Shown here piece after piece: positions 6,920-15,564 of a DNA stretch of 35,535 bases. The position numbers were made by a program, and so were the translations under genes. The stretch comes from CAYPIE01 sp964410665 (GTDB lineage Bacteria > Planctomycetota > Planctomycetia > Gemmatales > Gemmataceae): contig CAYPIE010000065.1 in the NCBI GenBank assembly GCA_964410665.1, positions 1-35,535 on the forward strand, in the 5' to 3' direction. Under the pieces are notes generated by a model. The model did not search any database, was not told the origin of the DNA, and saw only the letters and a program-made list of their open reading frames with translations. The stretch's first letter is position 1, and each line of letters starts with the position of its first letter.

Positions 6920-8425
6920 ATGCAAGAAGAATGCCGACGAACTTCTTTCCGTGGGCATCGCGCCGGCCTGCTCTTGGGACTGCTCGGTTTGCTGGGCTGT
7001 GACCAGGCCCCTTCGCTGCTCGATCCACCTGCGGTGTTGCCCTTCGCGGGCCAGGAAGTTCGCCTGGTCTGTCCGGATCCATGGCTGCGTGACCAGATGG
7101 TCCCCTACACACGGGTCTGGAGCAGCCAGTCGGGGGCGCAACTGACCTTGCTGGAGCACTTTCCCGCCGACGACGGTTGGGATGGCGCGGTGGTTTCCCC
7201 GATCGAACTGACCGCCCGAGCCGAGCAACTGGCCTCCGTGCCCGCTTCACTACGAAGTGTCAATCATCCCTATGCTTGGGGAGGAATCCTGCCGGTTTAC
7301 CGCGACAAGTTGCTCCGCTGGGACGAACAGCCCCTTGCTTTACCCATCCTCGGTGAGGCACAGGTTCTGGTCTACCGCCAAGATCTCTGGACCGATGCAC
7401 AGCATCAACAAAACTTCAAGGATCAATATCGTCGAGAACTGACCCCACCACAGACTTGGGAGGATGTCGCCGAACTGGCCTATTACTTTACCGCTGCCCG
7501 GCAACGCCCCGCGTTGCCACCGTTGCCCACCCAGGCCACCGCCCTCGAACAAGCATTCTTCACGGTAGCGGTTCCGTATGATCGTCAGGAACGCCGCACG
7601 AGCTCTCTGGCAGGCTTGAGCGCCAATCTGGCCGAGGCACGCGAGTTGCTTTCCTTCCACTACGATCTCAATACCCTCAAGCCACGGCTGAGCCAGCCCG
7701 CCTTTGTGCATGCACTCGAATGGTTTCAGAGCGTCTACAAATGCCGCCCGGGACAACCCGTGGACGACCCGGCTCAAGCATTTCTCGATGGACAGGCGGT
7801 GCTGGCGATCGTCTCCTTACAGGAGATCGCCCGTTTTCAGGCTCCAGACAGCCCCGTCCGAAATCGCTTTGGCATTGTGCCCATCCCAGGCGCATCGTTC
7901 ACCTTTGATCGGATTGGCCAAAAACGCCCGGTCAAGGTCGGGATCAATCGTATTCCTTACCTGGGTACTGACAGTCGCTTCGGGGTGGTACGCAAGGGCA
8001 GTTCCCACCTCGCCGCGGCCTTCGACTTCTGGGCCTATCTTGGCCTGCCCGAATCCACCAGCGCGGAGATTCTCAGCGATTCCCGCTGGGGAACCGGCCC
8101 GTTTCGCCTCGCGCACGTGGATAGTCGCAACCGCGCCTACTGGCTGGGCTATGATCTGGATGCCTCGCGTACCGAAGCCCTGCGCTTGGCCATTACTCAG
8201 CAAGTCCCCGCCACCTTGATCAATCCCGCACTCCGTCTGCGGACTCCCGATGCCCAGGCTCATCTGGCCATTTTGGCCCAACGCCTGCGTCCCGCCATGG
8301 AGCCCGACCAGGATGCCGGCAAGGCTTTGCAGGAAATCGCCAAAGCCTGGCAAAAGCTTGACCAACAGCTTCCCGAAGCGCAGCGGCGGGTCAACTACCG
8401 ACTCAGCCTGGGCCTGAGGCGTTAA
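6920..8425 (+). CDS. Extracellular solute-binding lipoprotein (SBP family 1-like)
   Basis: A 501-residue predicted lipoprotein. Signal peptide residues 10-26 (hydrophobic core LLLGLLGLLG) end in lipobox LLGC with the acylated C27. The mature part resembles carbohydrate-type extracellular solute-binding proteins: LALPILGEAQVLVYRQDLW, LTPPQTWEDVAELAYYF, FLDGQAVLAIVSLQEIARF and FGIVPIPGA are in the usual order. The start at 6920 is supported by GAGGAAGGAAAG upstream; the frame stays open to 6635 but loses the signal peptide logic. No permease or ATPase of a sugar importer is nearby, so this is an orphan binding protein. It is divergent from the FHA-permease pair, which is a different transporter class, so a link is only a guess. 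It ends 15 bases from the convergent cytochrome c gene. Confidence 0.85.
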   Translation: MQEECRRTSFRGHRAGLLLGLLGLLGCDQAPSLLDPPAVLPFAGQEVRLVCPDPWLRDQMVPYTRVWSSQSGAQLTLLEHFPADDGWDGAVVSPIELTARAEQLASVPASLRSVNHPYAWGGILPVYRDKLLRWDEQPLALPILGEAQVLVYRQDLWTDAQHQQNFKDQYRRELTPPQTWEDVAELAYYFTAARQRPALPPLPTQATALEQAFFTVAVPYDRQERRTSSLAGLSANLAEARELLSFHYDLNTLKPRLSQPAFVHALEWFQSVYKCRPGQPVDDPAQAFLDGQAVLAIVSLQEIARFQAPDSPVRNRFGIVPIPGASFTFDRIGQKRPVKVGINRIPYLGTDSRFGVVRKGSSHLAAAFDFWAYLGLPESTSAEILSDSRWGTGPFRLAHVDSRNRAYWLGYDLDASRTEALRLAITQQVPATLINPALRLRTPDAQAHLAILAQRLRPAMEPDQDAGKALQEIAKAWQKLDQQLPEAQRRVNYRLSLGLRR

Positions 8426-8440
8426 CGCGTGACCAACAAA

Positions 8441-9817
8441 TTAGAGAGTTTTGAGATACTCGATGATCGCGAAACGCTCGGCATCGCTTAAATGGTCAGC
8501 GAAGGTATGCCCAGCATTGCCTCGGCCCACCTGGCGGGTGTCATAGATTTTCCGCTTCTCGAACGGGGATAGGTTCGGGGCAACCTGGGAGACCGTCTGA
8601 TACTTCCAGCCAAGGCGCTGGGAGTCATAATCTTGCTTGGTCGTGCCAAACGAGCGGGTGAAGCGTTCTGGACGAGCCTTGGAATTGAGCACTTGATAGA
8701 CCGTGGGCACCGAACCGTTGTGGAAATACGGGGCTGTCGCCCAAACGCCATCCAGCGGAGGTGCCTGGTATCCCTGGGTTTGCCGCAAGGAATGATCATC
8801 CGCGAACCAGCCCATGCATTCTTGGCCAAACCAACTCTGGTTGTACGCCTCGCGAAAGGCGGCAGTCAGCCCGTGATAGCGATGGGGATCGGTGCCAATT
8901 TGTTTGAGCGGGACGATTCGATTGGGGTAGGTCCAGTCCTGGCCATAAGTACCGTGACATCGAGCACACTCGCTGCGAAACAACTCCTTGCCTTGCGCAG
9001 CCTGCGCATCGTCGATGGCCAGAGGATAACGCGGCGGCTCAATGCTCTTGATGTAGGCCAGAATGTCTCGGAACGTGTCCTCCTCACGCTGGATGGTCTG
9101 CGGCGTATTGAATGGACTCATCATGAACTGCATGATCGAGCGAACCGAGTCGGCGCTGGTCGAGCCGGTGTGATACATCGTCTGTTTCTTCTTGAGCAAC
9201 CACCAGGCCGGGGCATCTTCACACAAATCGTCGTGCAAACCTAAATTGGTCCAGCGGAGTTTCCAATTCAAATCGGGCTGACGATAGCCTAACAGGTACA
9301 CCGACAATGCCCCTGCCTCCGTCGTGCCACGCACTTGGCAGGCGTCAAAGCCGTTGCGACCCTGGATCGGCACCATCGTCGGCAATTCATCAAATAAGGC
9401 TTTGAGATCCACACTAGTATTGCCCAGTCCGACCAGACTGGACCCGAAAATGGAGCCGCCATGACAGACCAAACAATCGATACTGAAGCCTTTGCCCAAC
9501 AGACTGGGACTGCTCCGGAGTCCCATGGGCAACCCATCATTGGGGTATGGGGCCGGGTGAAGGCCATAACGCTGACGGAAGGCAGCAGCGTAAGCACGAG
9601 GTTTGTTCGCCACCCCCCACGCCTTCCAGGCCTGGTCGTAGGATCGTTGGTTCCACACCGGAGGATTGAAGCTCCGTCCAAGTAAGGCAGCCTTGCCACG
9701 CTCCATCGAAGCTTCCCGGGCGGATTGGTTGCGCGGTTTGCTGGAATCGGGTTGCCCGGCGAGCAACCAAGGGGATAACACAAGTACGAGCAGCAGGTAC
9801 AGCCATCCACGCACCAC
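8441..9817 (-). CDS. Exported di-haem c-type cytochrome
   Basis: A 458-residue protein with a secretion signal (residues 1-20, LYLLLVLVLSPWLLAG) and two haem c attachment motifs, CLVCH at 115-119 and CARCH at 284-288. The spacing and flanking sequence (GFSIDCLVCHGGSIFGSSL; ELFRSECARCHGTYGQDW; APPLDGVWATAPYFHNGSVP) resemble the cytochrome c peroxidase/MauG/RoxA group, in which the second haem domain ends with a distal methionine region. It probably acts in periplasmic electron transfer or oxidation; a peroxidase role is not proven. GTG at 9817 is chosen because AGGAG lies 7 bases before it; the TTG at 9838 has no such site. It follows the secreted protein gene by 73 bases and is probably co-transcribed with it. 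Confidence 0.85.
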   Translation of the reverse strand: MVRGWLYLLLVLVLSPWLLAGQPDSSKPRNQSAREASMERGKAALLGRSFNPPVWNQRSYDQAWKAWGVANKPRAYAAAFRQRYGLHPAPYPNDGLPMGLRSSPSLLGKGFSIDCLVCHGGSIFGSSLVGLGNTSVDLKALFDELPTMVPIQGRNGFDACQVRGTTEAGALSVYLLGYRQPDLNWKLRWTNLGLHDDLCEDAPAWWLLKKKQTMYHTGSTSADSVRSIMQFMMSPFNTPQTIQREEDTFRDILAYIKSIEPPRYPLAIDDAQAAQGKELFRSECARCHGTYGQDWTYPNRIVPLKQIGTDPHRYHGLTAAFREAYNQSWFGQECMGWFADDHSLRQTQGYQAPPLDGVWATAPYFHNGSVPTVYQVLNSKARPERFTRSFGTTKQDYDSQRLGWKYQTVSQVAPNLSPFEKRKIYDTRQVGRGNAGHTFADHLSDAERFAIIEYLKTL

Positions 9818-9890
9818 GATCAATCTCCTCGCTAGCAAATCCTCGCGGTTCCTTCCTTCATTCTAATCGACCGTGCGACCAAATTGCCCA

Positions 9891-11231
9891 CTACGATGGT
9901 GGCTTATAGAGCTGCAGACTCCGAGCAATCGCGGCGACCTCCGCCTGGAGTGTTTTGACATCGCGTGGTTGGAGTGTGGCGGCAAGGGTGGCTCCGCCAT
10001 GGGAGCCGCGGACAATCAAATACTCCATCCATAGCAAATCATCACCGAGTTTCCCCGAAATTGTAAAGGTGCGGATGCGATCGGTGAGCGCTCGCGGGCG
10101 ACTTGCGGTTAAGGCCTTGCCCCCGTGCTGCTCCAGAAATGCCTGAGCCTCTCGACGATAACGTGCCGGCGTTGGCACCGCCTCTAAGGGCTCAACCGTT
10201 ACCAGGATGCCACTGCCACGTGCTTCGTCGAGCATTAGCTGGCGTCCGCGCTGGCTAGAAACCCGCCAGTGACGTGGGTACTGCAAGCGGACTCCCAGAG
10301 TGTCATTCTCATAAAGCAGTAAGGTATTGTCGGCGTTGGGTTGGAGTGACACCCCGGCCAGTGCGGCATCCCTCAATTGCTCCAGTCCGGTGACGCTGGA
10401 TGTCTCTTGCGGAGTGTAGCAACGCCGTGACAAGACAAACTGCCCCTCGATTCGACCAACGACCTCCGCGTCCGGATTCAGAAGCTCGTGCACCCCATGC
10501 AAAGAAAGATAACTAAGTGATGGACCAGCGAGATCCACATAGCAAGTCCCATCGAGTTTTTGACGATTACGACCATCCTCATTGATCCCCGTCAGGGTAC
10601 CCTGAAAATCAATGCGGGCAAGTCGACGTTGGCCTAGCTGGGTGAGCTCAACCAGTCGACAGTCGAGTTGGCCCTGTTCGATCTTCTCAAGATCGGTCAA
10701 TTCACCCACCGCCTCCTGGTCGGCGATCCAGGTGCTACCTACCGCAACGGATTGCCGAGGTAAAAGTTTGACCAAGGCTGGGACAAACACATCGGTCCGA
10801 ATGAGATCGAGTTCCCCCCAGCGCAGCGGTCCATCTGGCGAGAAAGGAACCTCGACCCGATCCTTACGCAAGACCACTAAGCGACGGACGTGGTCGCGCA
10901 GTCCGGTTTGCTGGCGGGCCTCCCCCACGGTGCGGTCAAAGTCCATGGTGCGATAGATCCGCAGGGTCCGGGCTGCTCCATCGGCAGGATTAGGCTTGAG
11001 GATACGTTCATCATAGTCGATGCGGCTGACCCCCTGCATGCGAACCTGTTGGGGGGGCTTGTCTTTTTCCACCGGAACGGTGAGCGTTCCCGATAAGCGG
11101 ACCCGGGTTTGTACCGAATAGATACAACCGGGTGATAACGCTTCCGAAAGGACAAACCGTTCCTCCGCCCGGAGCACGATCGCCCCCAGCAGCATAACCC
11201 CAACCGCAAACCATGTTTGGCAATGTTTCAT
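9891..11231 (-). CDS. Secreted protein of unknown function (446 aa)
   Basis: I do not recognise a named family. There is a clear signal peptide (residues 1-23, MKHCQTWFAVGVMLLGAIVL followed by RAEE). The mature part is beta-rich with planctomycete-type features: an N-terminal region with repeated beta strands (YSVQTRVRLSGTLTVPV), a central segment including GSTWIADQEAVGELTDLEKI, and a C-terminal alpha/beta domain (GVRLQYPRHWRVSSQRGRQL, then FTISGKLGDDLLWMEYLIV) that resembles the PsbP/DUF1795-like fold. The ATG at 11231 has GGGAA six bases upstream; the GTG at 11249 is less likely. The gene comes just before the di-haem cytochrome on the same strand, so both products may act together in the periplasm (inference). 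Confidence 0.75.
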   Translation of the reverse strand: MKHCQTWFAVGVMLLGAIVLRAEERFVLSEALSPGCIYSVQTRVRLSGTLTVPVEKDKPPQQVRMQGVSRIDYDERILKPNPADGAARTLRIYRTMDFDRTVGEARQQTGLRDHVRRLVVLRKDRVEVPFSPDGPLRWGELDLIRTDVFVPALVKLLPRQSVAVGSTWIADQEAVGELTDLEKIEQGQLDCRLVELTQLGQRRLARIDFQGTLTGINEDGRNRQKLDGTCYVDLAGPSLSYLSLHGVHELLNPDAEVVGRIEGQFVLSRRCYTPQETSSVTGLEQLRDAALAGVSLQPNADNTLLLYENDTLGVRLQYPRHWRVSSQRGRQLMLDEARGSGILVTVEPLEAVPTPARYRREAQAFLEQHGGKALTASRPRALTDRIRTFTISGKLGDDLLWMEYLIVRGSHGGATLAATLQPRDVKTLQAEVAAIARSLQLYKPPS

Positions 11232-11971
11232 GGTTTTCCCTACAAGCACCTGACACCCACGGGAGATTCCACGTGCTATTTTAGTCCCTGCCTTGGACAG
11301 AACGGGTGAAGCCGATGGCGGTTTCGGGCTAGAACGGACCGGGATTGGGGCAAACTGTACGCGTTAGCCCAGCATTTTTGGCAGGAGGGTTTGCAGCACC
11401 TGGCAGGCGGCGCAGCATTCCGCGACGATCCGGGCTTGCAAAATTGAACAGCAGACGTGTAAATTTGTCTAGATCCCTGGCAGATGTTCAACAGGCAGGT
11501 TTTCGTTGGGCCCTAGCAAGGACGAGCAAACTCGGCGCAAGTCCGAGAATATCATGTATTTAGGGAAGGAGTTCGATGATGGCACCACGAAATCGCTACA
11601 ATTTTGGGGCATTGGCATCGAATATGCATCAATTCGATTTGCTCGCACCGCGTTATCACACCCATTGCGACTATCGAGCACGCCAACTCACGACCATTGG
11701 CTGTCAAGGTGGATAGAAAAAGGCCGAACCTCCTGGATTAATCCAGGTATCTAATAGATGGTCATGAATCCTTCTTCGGCAACATGCGAAGAAGAAATTG
11801 AAGAATTCTTTGAACAACGGCCCTGGGGCCGTTTGAAGCCAACGCATGGAGGGCGGGCAGACCACCCACAACGATGGAGGCGATCAAACGTCGGTGGTTT
11901 GACCGGAATCGCGAAGGCATCCCGCCTCGCACCAAGGATGAAGCGTGTCGAGTGACGAAGGAGTGGGAACG
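11232..11971. other. 740-bp divergent region / sigma factor leader
   Basis: This long region separates the secreted protein gene from the sigma factor gene. No ORF in it has recognisable similarity; frames at 11506-11754 and 11758-11955 (+) lack Shine-Dalgarno sites. The half next to the sigma factor carries four inverted repeats: CCTGGATTAATCCAGG (11732-11747), CTTCTTCG-N8-CGAAGAAG (11771-11794), AACGGCCC-TG-GGGCCGTT (11816-11833) and GATCAAAC-N7-GTTTGACC (11882-11904, one mismatch). They could be operators or RNA structures controlling the sigma factor. Confidence 0.55.
11732..11747. promoter_or_regulatory. 16-base perfect palindrome upstream of sigma factor gene
   Basis: CCTGGATTAATCCAGG is a perfect palindrome without a spacer, which suits a dimeric DNA-binding protein better than an RNA hairpin. 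It lies about 225 bases before the sigma factor start. It could be an operator, including for autoregulation by the HTH modules of that sigma factor; this is inference. Confidence 0.4.
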
Positions 11972-13639
11972 GTGAGTGGGTTCAAGGTCCTTGAGTTACG
12001 GCAGTTGACCGATCAACAAGTTCGCTTCACGCCTCCGGCCCGTCGCCGCTGGCAGTTGCAGCGAGCCGAACAGTTGTTGCGGGAAGTCGATCCGGACAAG
12101 CTTTATCCATACTCATTTATTTGCTTTCGGATCACCGACTACCGCTCCGAGGCCCACCCAGCACTGCGGATTCGGGGCGACGATCTTCGCGACGACTTGC
12201 GTCTGTTTATAACACGCGTCGAACGCTCGCTGCCGCCTTTACCGGCGGGGCAAGCCATTGAACCGATGCTGACCATGGACGAAATCAGCAAACAGTTCAA
12301 TGTCTCGACGCGAACGATTAGCCGCTGGCGTGTCCAGGGGTTGATCGGGCAACGGGTGATCCGCAATGGCCGCCGCCAATTGGGCTTTCCCAAATCGGTG
12401 GTGGAGCAGTTCGCCCAAGCGCACCCCGACACGGTCGCTCGGGGAAGTCGCTTCTCGCATCTCACGGAGGAGGAAAAACGCGAGATCTTGCGACGGGCTC
12501 AACGCCTGGCCCAAGTGGGGGGTTCCCTCACCGAAGTCAGTCGTCGCATTGCCCGTCGCCTGGAGCGGTCGGTCGAAGCGGTTCGGTACACGATTAAAAA
12601 TCATGACCGCCGCTTTCCGGAACACGCTTTGTTTCCCAACCGCACCGGTCCGCTTAATTCCGCGGCCAAACAATTGATCTATGACTCCTACTTAAAGGGG
12701 ATCACCGTGGATACTCTCGCGAAACACTACAACCGCAAGCGCAACACCGTCTACCGCGCCATCAACGAAGTCCGGGCTCAACGGTTGCTCGAACAGCCTT
12801 CGGACTATATCTATCACGACAGCTTCGACGATCCGACCATGGCCGAGACCATCTTGGCTCCCATGCCCGAGGTCGAACGCTTCGAACGGGAACGACGCAT
12901 CAAGCGGATTCCCAAGGATGTGCCACCGGAGTTCTTGTCTCTTTACGAGATGCCGCTGTTGTCCAAGGAGCAGGAACAGCATCAGTTCCGCAAGATGAAC
13001 TTCCTGAAGCATCGCCTGGCCAAACTCAAAGAGACCATCGATCCGGCCCGCGTCCGCGCCCATGAGCTCGATCAGATCGAGGCCCTGGTCCGCCAGATCG
13101 CCGAGGTCAAGGATATGCTCATCCAGTGTAATATGCGCCTGGTGGTCTCGATCGCCAAGCAGCACGCTGGCCAGACCGACAGCATCTTTGAACTGGTCTC
13201 CGACGGCAATGTCTCGCTGATCCGTGCCGTTGAGAAGTTCGACTATAGTCGTGGCAACAAGTTCAGCACCTATGCTAGCTGGGCGATCATGAAGAATTTC
13301 GCCCGTAGCATCCCCGATGAGAAGCATTATCGGGAGCGCTATGTGACCGGCCATGAAGACCTCTTCGAGGCCAAGGCCGACGCACGCACGGATGAGCAAG
13401 AATGCCTGTCCAAGGCCGAGCAGGCCAAGGATCGCATCCATAAACTCTTACAGGGACTTGATGCTCGAACCCGTGATGTCATTCGCATGCGTGCCGGGCT
13501 GGATGGGACCGAGGAAATGACCCTCGAACAGATCGGACAGCACTTTGGCATCACCAAGGAGCGTGTCCGTCAGATTAATGTCCGCGGCATGAAGCTCCTA
13601 CGCGAGCGAGCCGCCACCGAAAAGATCGACCTCCCCTAA
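11972..13639 (+). CDS. Sigma-70 family factor with three extra N-terminal helix-turn-helix modules
   Basis: A 555-residue protein. The C-terminal half is a primary-type sigma-70 core: region 1.2-like MPLLSKEQEQHQFRKM (327-342), region 2 with NMRLVVSIAKQHAG (387-400), DGNVSLIRAVEKFDYSRG (411-428) and KFSTYASWAIMKNFARSI (430-447), and region 4 with TLEQIGQHFGITKERVRQIN (517-536). Region 3 is very short or absent, and the usual WW of region 2.4 is WA. The first 280 residues are not found in housekeeping sigmas; they hold a MerR/excisionase-like HTH (about 100-145, LTMDEISKQFNVSTRTISRW), a second HTH-like stretch (about 185-208) and a third (about 243-268). GTG at 11972 is chosen because AAGGAG lies eight bases upstream; GTG at 11945 has none. 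It probably directs a subset of promoters (inference). Confidence 0.88.
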   Translation: MSGFKVLELRQLTDQQVRFTPPARRRWQLQRAEQLLREVDPDKLYPYSFICFRITDYRSEAHPALRIRGDDLRDDLRLFITRVERSLPPLPAGQAIEPMLTMDEISKQFNVSTRTISRWRVQGLIGQRVIRNGRRQLGFPKSVVEQFAQAHPDTVARGSRFSHLTEEEKREILRRAQRLAQVGGSLTEVSRRIARRLERSVEAVRYTIKNHDRRFPEHALFPNRTGPLNSAAKQLIYDSYLKGITVDTLAKHYNRKRNTVYRAINEVRAQRLLEQPSDYIYHDSFDDPTMAETILAPMPEVERFERERRIKRIPKDVPPEFLSLYEMPLLSKEQEQHQFRKMNFLKHRLAKLKETIDPARVRAHELDQIEALVRQIAEVKDMLIQCNMRLVVSIAKQHAGQTDSIFELVSDGNVSLIRAVEKFDYSRGNKFSTYASWAIMKNFARSIPDEKHYRERYVTGHEDLFEAKADARTDEQECLSKAEQAKDRIHKLLQGLDARTRDVIRMRAGLDGTEEMTLEQIGQHFGITKERVRQINVRGMKLLRERAATEKIDLP

Positions 13640-13658
13640 GATCCGATCGCTTGATGGA

Positions 13659-13697
13659 GCCCGGGCCAAGGGAACGTCTCTTTCCCTTGGCCCGGGC
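13659..13697. terminator. Strong hairpin between convergent genes
   Basis: A perfect 16-bp stem (GCCCGGGCCAAGGGAA at 13659-13674 with 13682-13697) and a 7-base loop, 20 bases after the sigma factor stop and 36 bases from the stop of the convergent antiporter gene. Neither strand shows a proper U-tract after it, so it may block transcripts from both sides or protect 3' ends rather than act as a textbook intrinsic terminator. Confidence 0.65.
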
Positions 13698-13732
13698 CCA
13701 CCTTCGCCATTTCTTCTGGGCTGGGAATCGAC

Positions 13733-15451
13733 TCAAGGAGGCAATAAGGGCACCCGCCCGGCATCGCGAAACGCCGCGTAATGATCCTCGCGAATATTCT
13801 CCGCCACCTGACGAATGGTATGATGAGGAATTTCAAGTTCCTCTAAGACCCGACTGAGCACCTCGACCGAAGTCTCAAATTCCTCTGGCACCACCTCGTT
13901 GGCACCGATCTTGAGCAGCTCTGCAATTTCGGTCTGATAGCGCGTGCGCACCACGACGCGGACTCCCGGATTCAAATGACGGGCAATGCGGACGGCGCGC
14001 CGCGTGGCCGTGGCATCCGAGATAGCTACCACCAAGACTCGGGCATGCTTGATCGCCGCATGCTCCAACACCGCCGGTCGCGTACAATCACCAAACTCGA
14101 TCGATTCGCCCTCACGTTTCCGCCGCCGGACCAGTTCGGGGTTGGTCTCCAGGACCAGATAAGGAAAGCCTAGATCACGCAGCGCTCGGGCCAGATTCCG
14201 GCCATTAAAGCCGTAGCCGGCAATGATCACATGATCATGTAGGCCGGGAGGAGTCTCCCCTTCGGCAGCGGTCAGCGAACGACCCAGCCAGCGACCCCAG
14301 CCAGAGTTGATCAACGCATCGGCCAACCGGGGACCGGCCGCAAGCAAGAACGGCGTGATCGCCATGGTCAGCACCGCCGCTGCCAAAAAGATCTGATACT
14401 GATCGCCATCTAACAGCCTCGCGTCGCGTCCAGACTCCGCCAGCACAAAGGAGAATTCGCCGACCTGGGCCAAGGCAAAAGCGGTGCGGATCGTCGGCCG
14501 TGCGGCCAAACCAAACCATAAGCCCGGCAAGGCTACCGCCAGCAGCTTCACGAGCATCAACACTGCCACCACCCCGAGCACGGTGAACGGCAACTTCAGC
14601 ACTAGCTGCAGATCGAGCAACATCCCAATCGATACAAAAAATAGGCTGGCCAACGTGTCGCGAAACGGTAACACTTCAGCCATCGCTTGATGTGAATACT
14701 CCGATTCCGACAGCACCAGCCCCGCCAAGAATGCCCCCAGCGCCAGCGACTACCCCTCCCCCTTCTTCAAGGCCGCCTTGCCATTACATGCAAGAAAATT
14801 GGTGATCAAAAACAGTTCCCGGTTCCGTGTGCGGACCACCTGATGCAGTAACCAGGGGAGCAGATAGCGTCCCGCCACCAGGATGCCGGCAACCACCACG
14901 ATGCCAATCATCAGGGCTAGCCAGGGCGACTGCTGGGGATCACTCGCCGCACTTAACAGAGGTACCGCCAGGACAAAGATAATGACCAGCAGATCTTGAA
15001 GCAACAGGACCGCCACGGCCATGCGGCCATGCGGCGTACCGAGTTCTCCCTGATCATTGAGCAACTTGATGACCACGGCCGTACTCGACATGGCCACCAA
15101 CATCCCGGCAAAAATCGACGCATTAAGAGAGGAAAAATACCAACTTGACAGCAAGACGGTGGCGGCAATCGACAAAAGCACCTGGGGCAACCCCAAAAGC
15201 AGCATCAAGCGCCCAAGCGCTACCAACCGCGACAAGGAAAACTCCAGTCCCACCGTGAACAGCAGGACCACCACACCCACCTCGGCCAGAAGGTTGACCT
15301 CTTCGCTATTCTCGACCAGACCCAGTCCATGCGGCCCAACCAGCATCCCGCCGGCCAGTAACCCCACCACTGAGGGCAGACGCAGGCGCTGGAAGGCGTA
15401 CACCACCAGGCCGGAAACGGCAAATACAATCAGCAGGTCGTTTAAGATCAT
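13733..15451 (-). pseudogene. Kef-type cation:proton antiporter, interrupted by an in-frame TAG
   Basis: A monovalent cation:proton antiporter 2 (KefB/KefC-like) of 572 codons with many TM helices (start MILNDLLIVFAVSGLVVYAF at 15451) and a C-terminal TrkA-N/RCK domain (VIIAGYGFNGRNLARALRDL). It would exchange K+ or Na+ for H+ at the inner membrane. A TAG at 14750-14752 cuts the gene. The frame is unchanged across it: SLALGAFLAGLVLSESEYSH follows immediately, as in intact Kef proteins. The preceding helix reads NFLACNGKAALKKGEG, polar and charged where the family is hydrophobic, although C, G, A, L and G fall at family positions. Both halves are otherwise well conserved. This suggests a recent loss, a sequencing error or, less likely, readthrough. 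No Shine-Dalgarno site is visible at 15451. Confidence 0.8.
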
Positions 15452-15564
15452 TGGCGGTCGGGGGTGAGTATTTGATTCGCTTGGTGCCGGAGCAGGTCCG
15501 CGTGGCGACCACCCAAGATGGTCAAGCCGCTGCGGACCGCTTGGGTTGGCATGCAACGATGCCA

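Noticed and set aside
11506..11955. Two plus-strand ORFs (11506-11754, 11758-11955) before the sigma factor
   Set aside because: Weak starts without ribosome sites, no similarity, and overlap with a region full of inverted repeats.
12692..13441. 249-residue minus-strand frame opposite the sigma factor
   Set aside because: Shadow of the sigma core; low-complexity leucine/aspartate pattern typical of antisense frames.
14729..14805. Frameshift as the cause of the split Kef gene
   Set aside because: The two parts are in the same frame and the length between conserved motifs fits the family; only a TAG and substitutions separate them.
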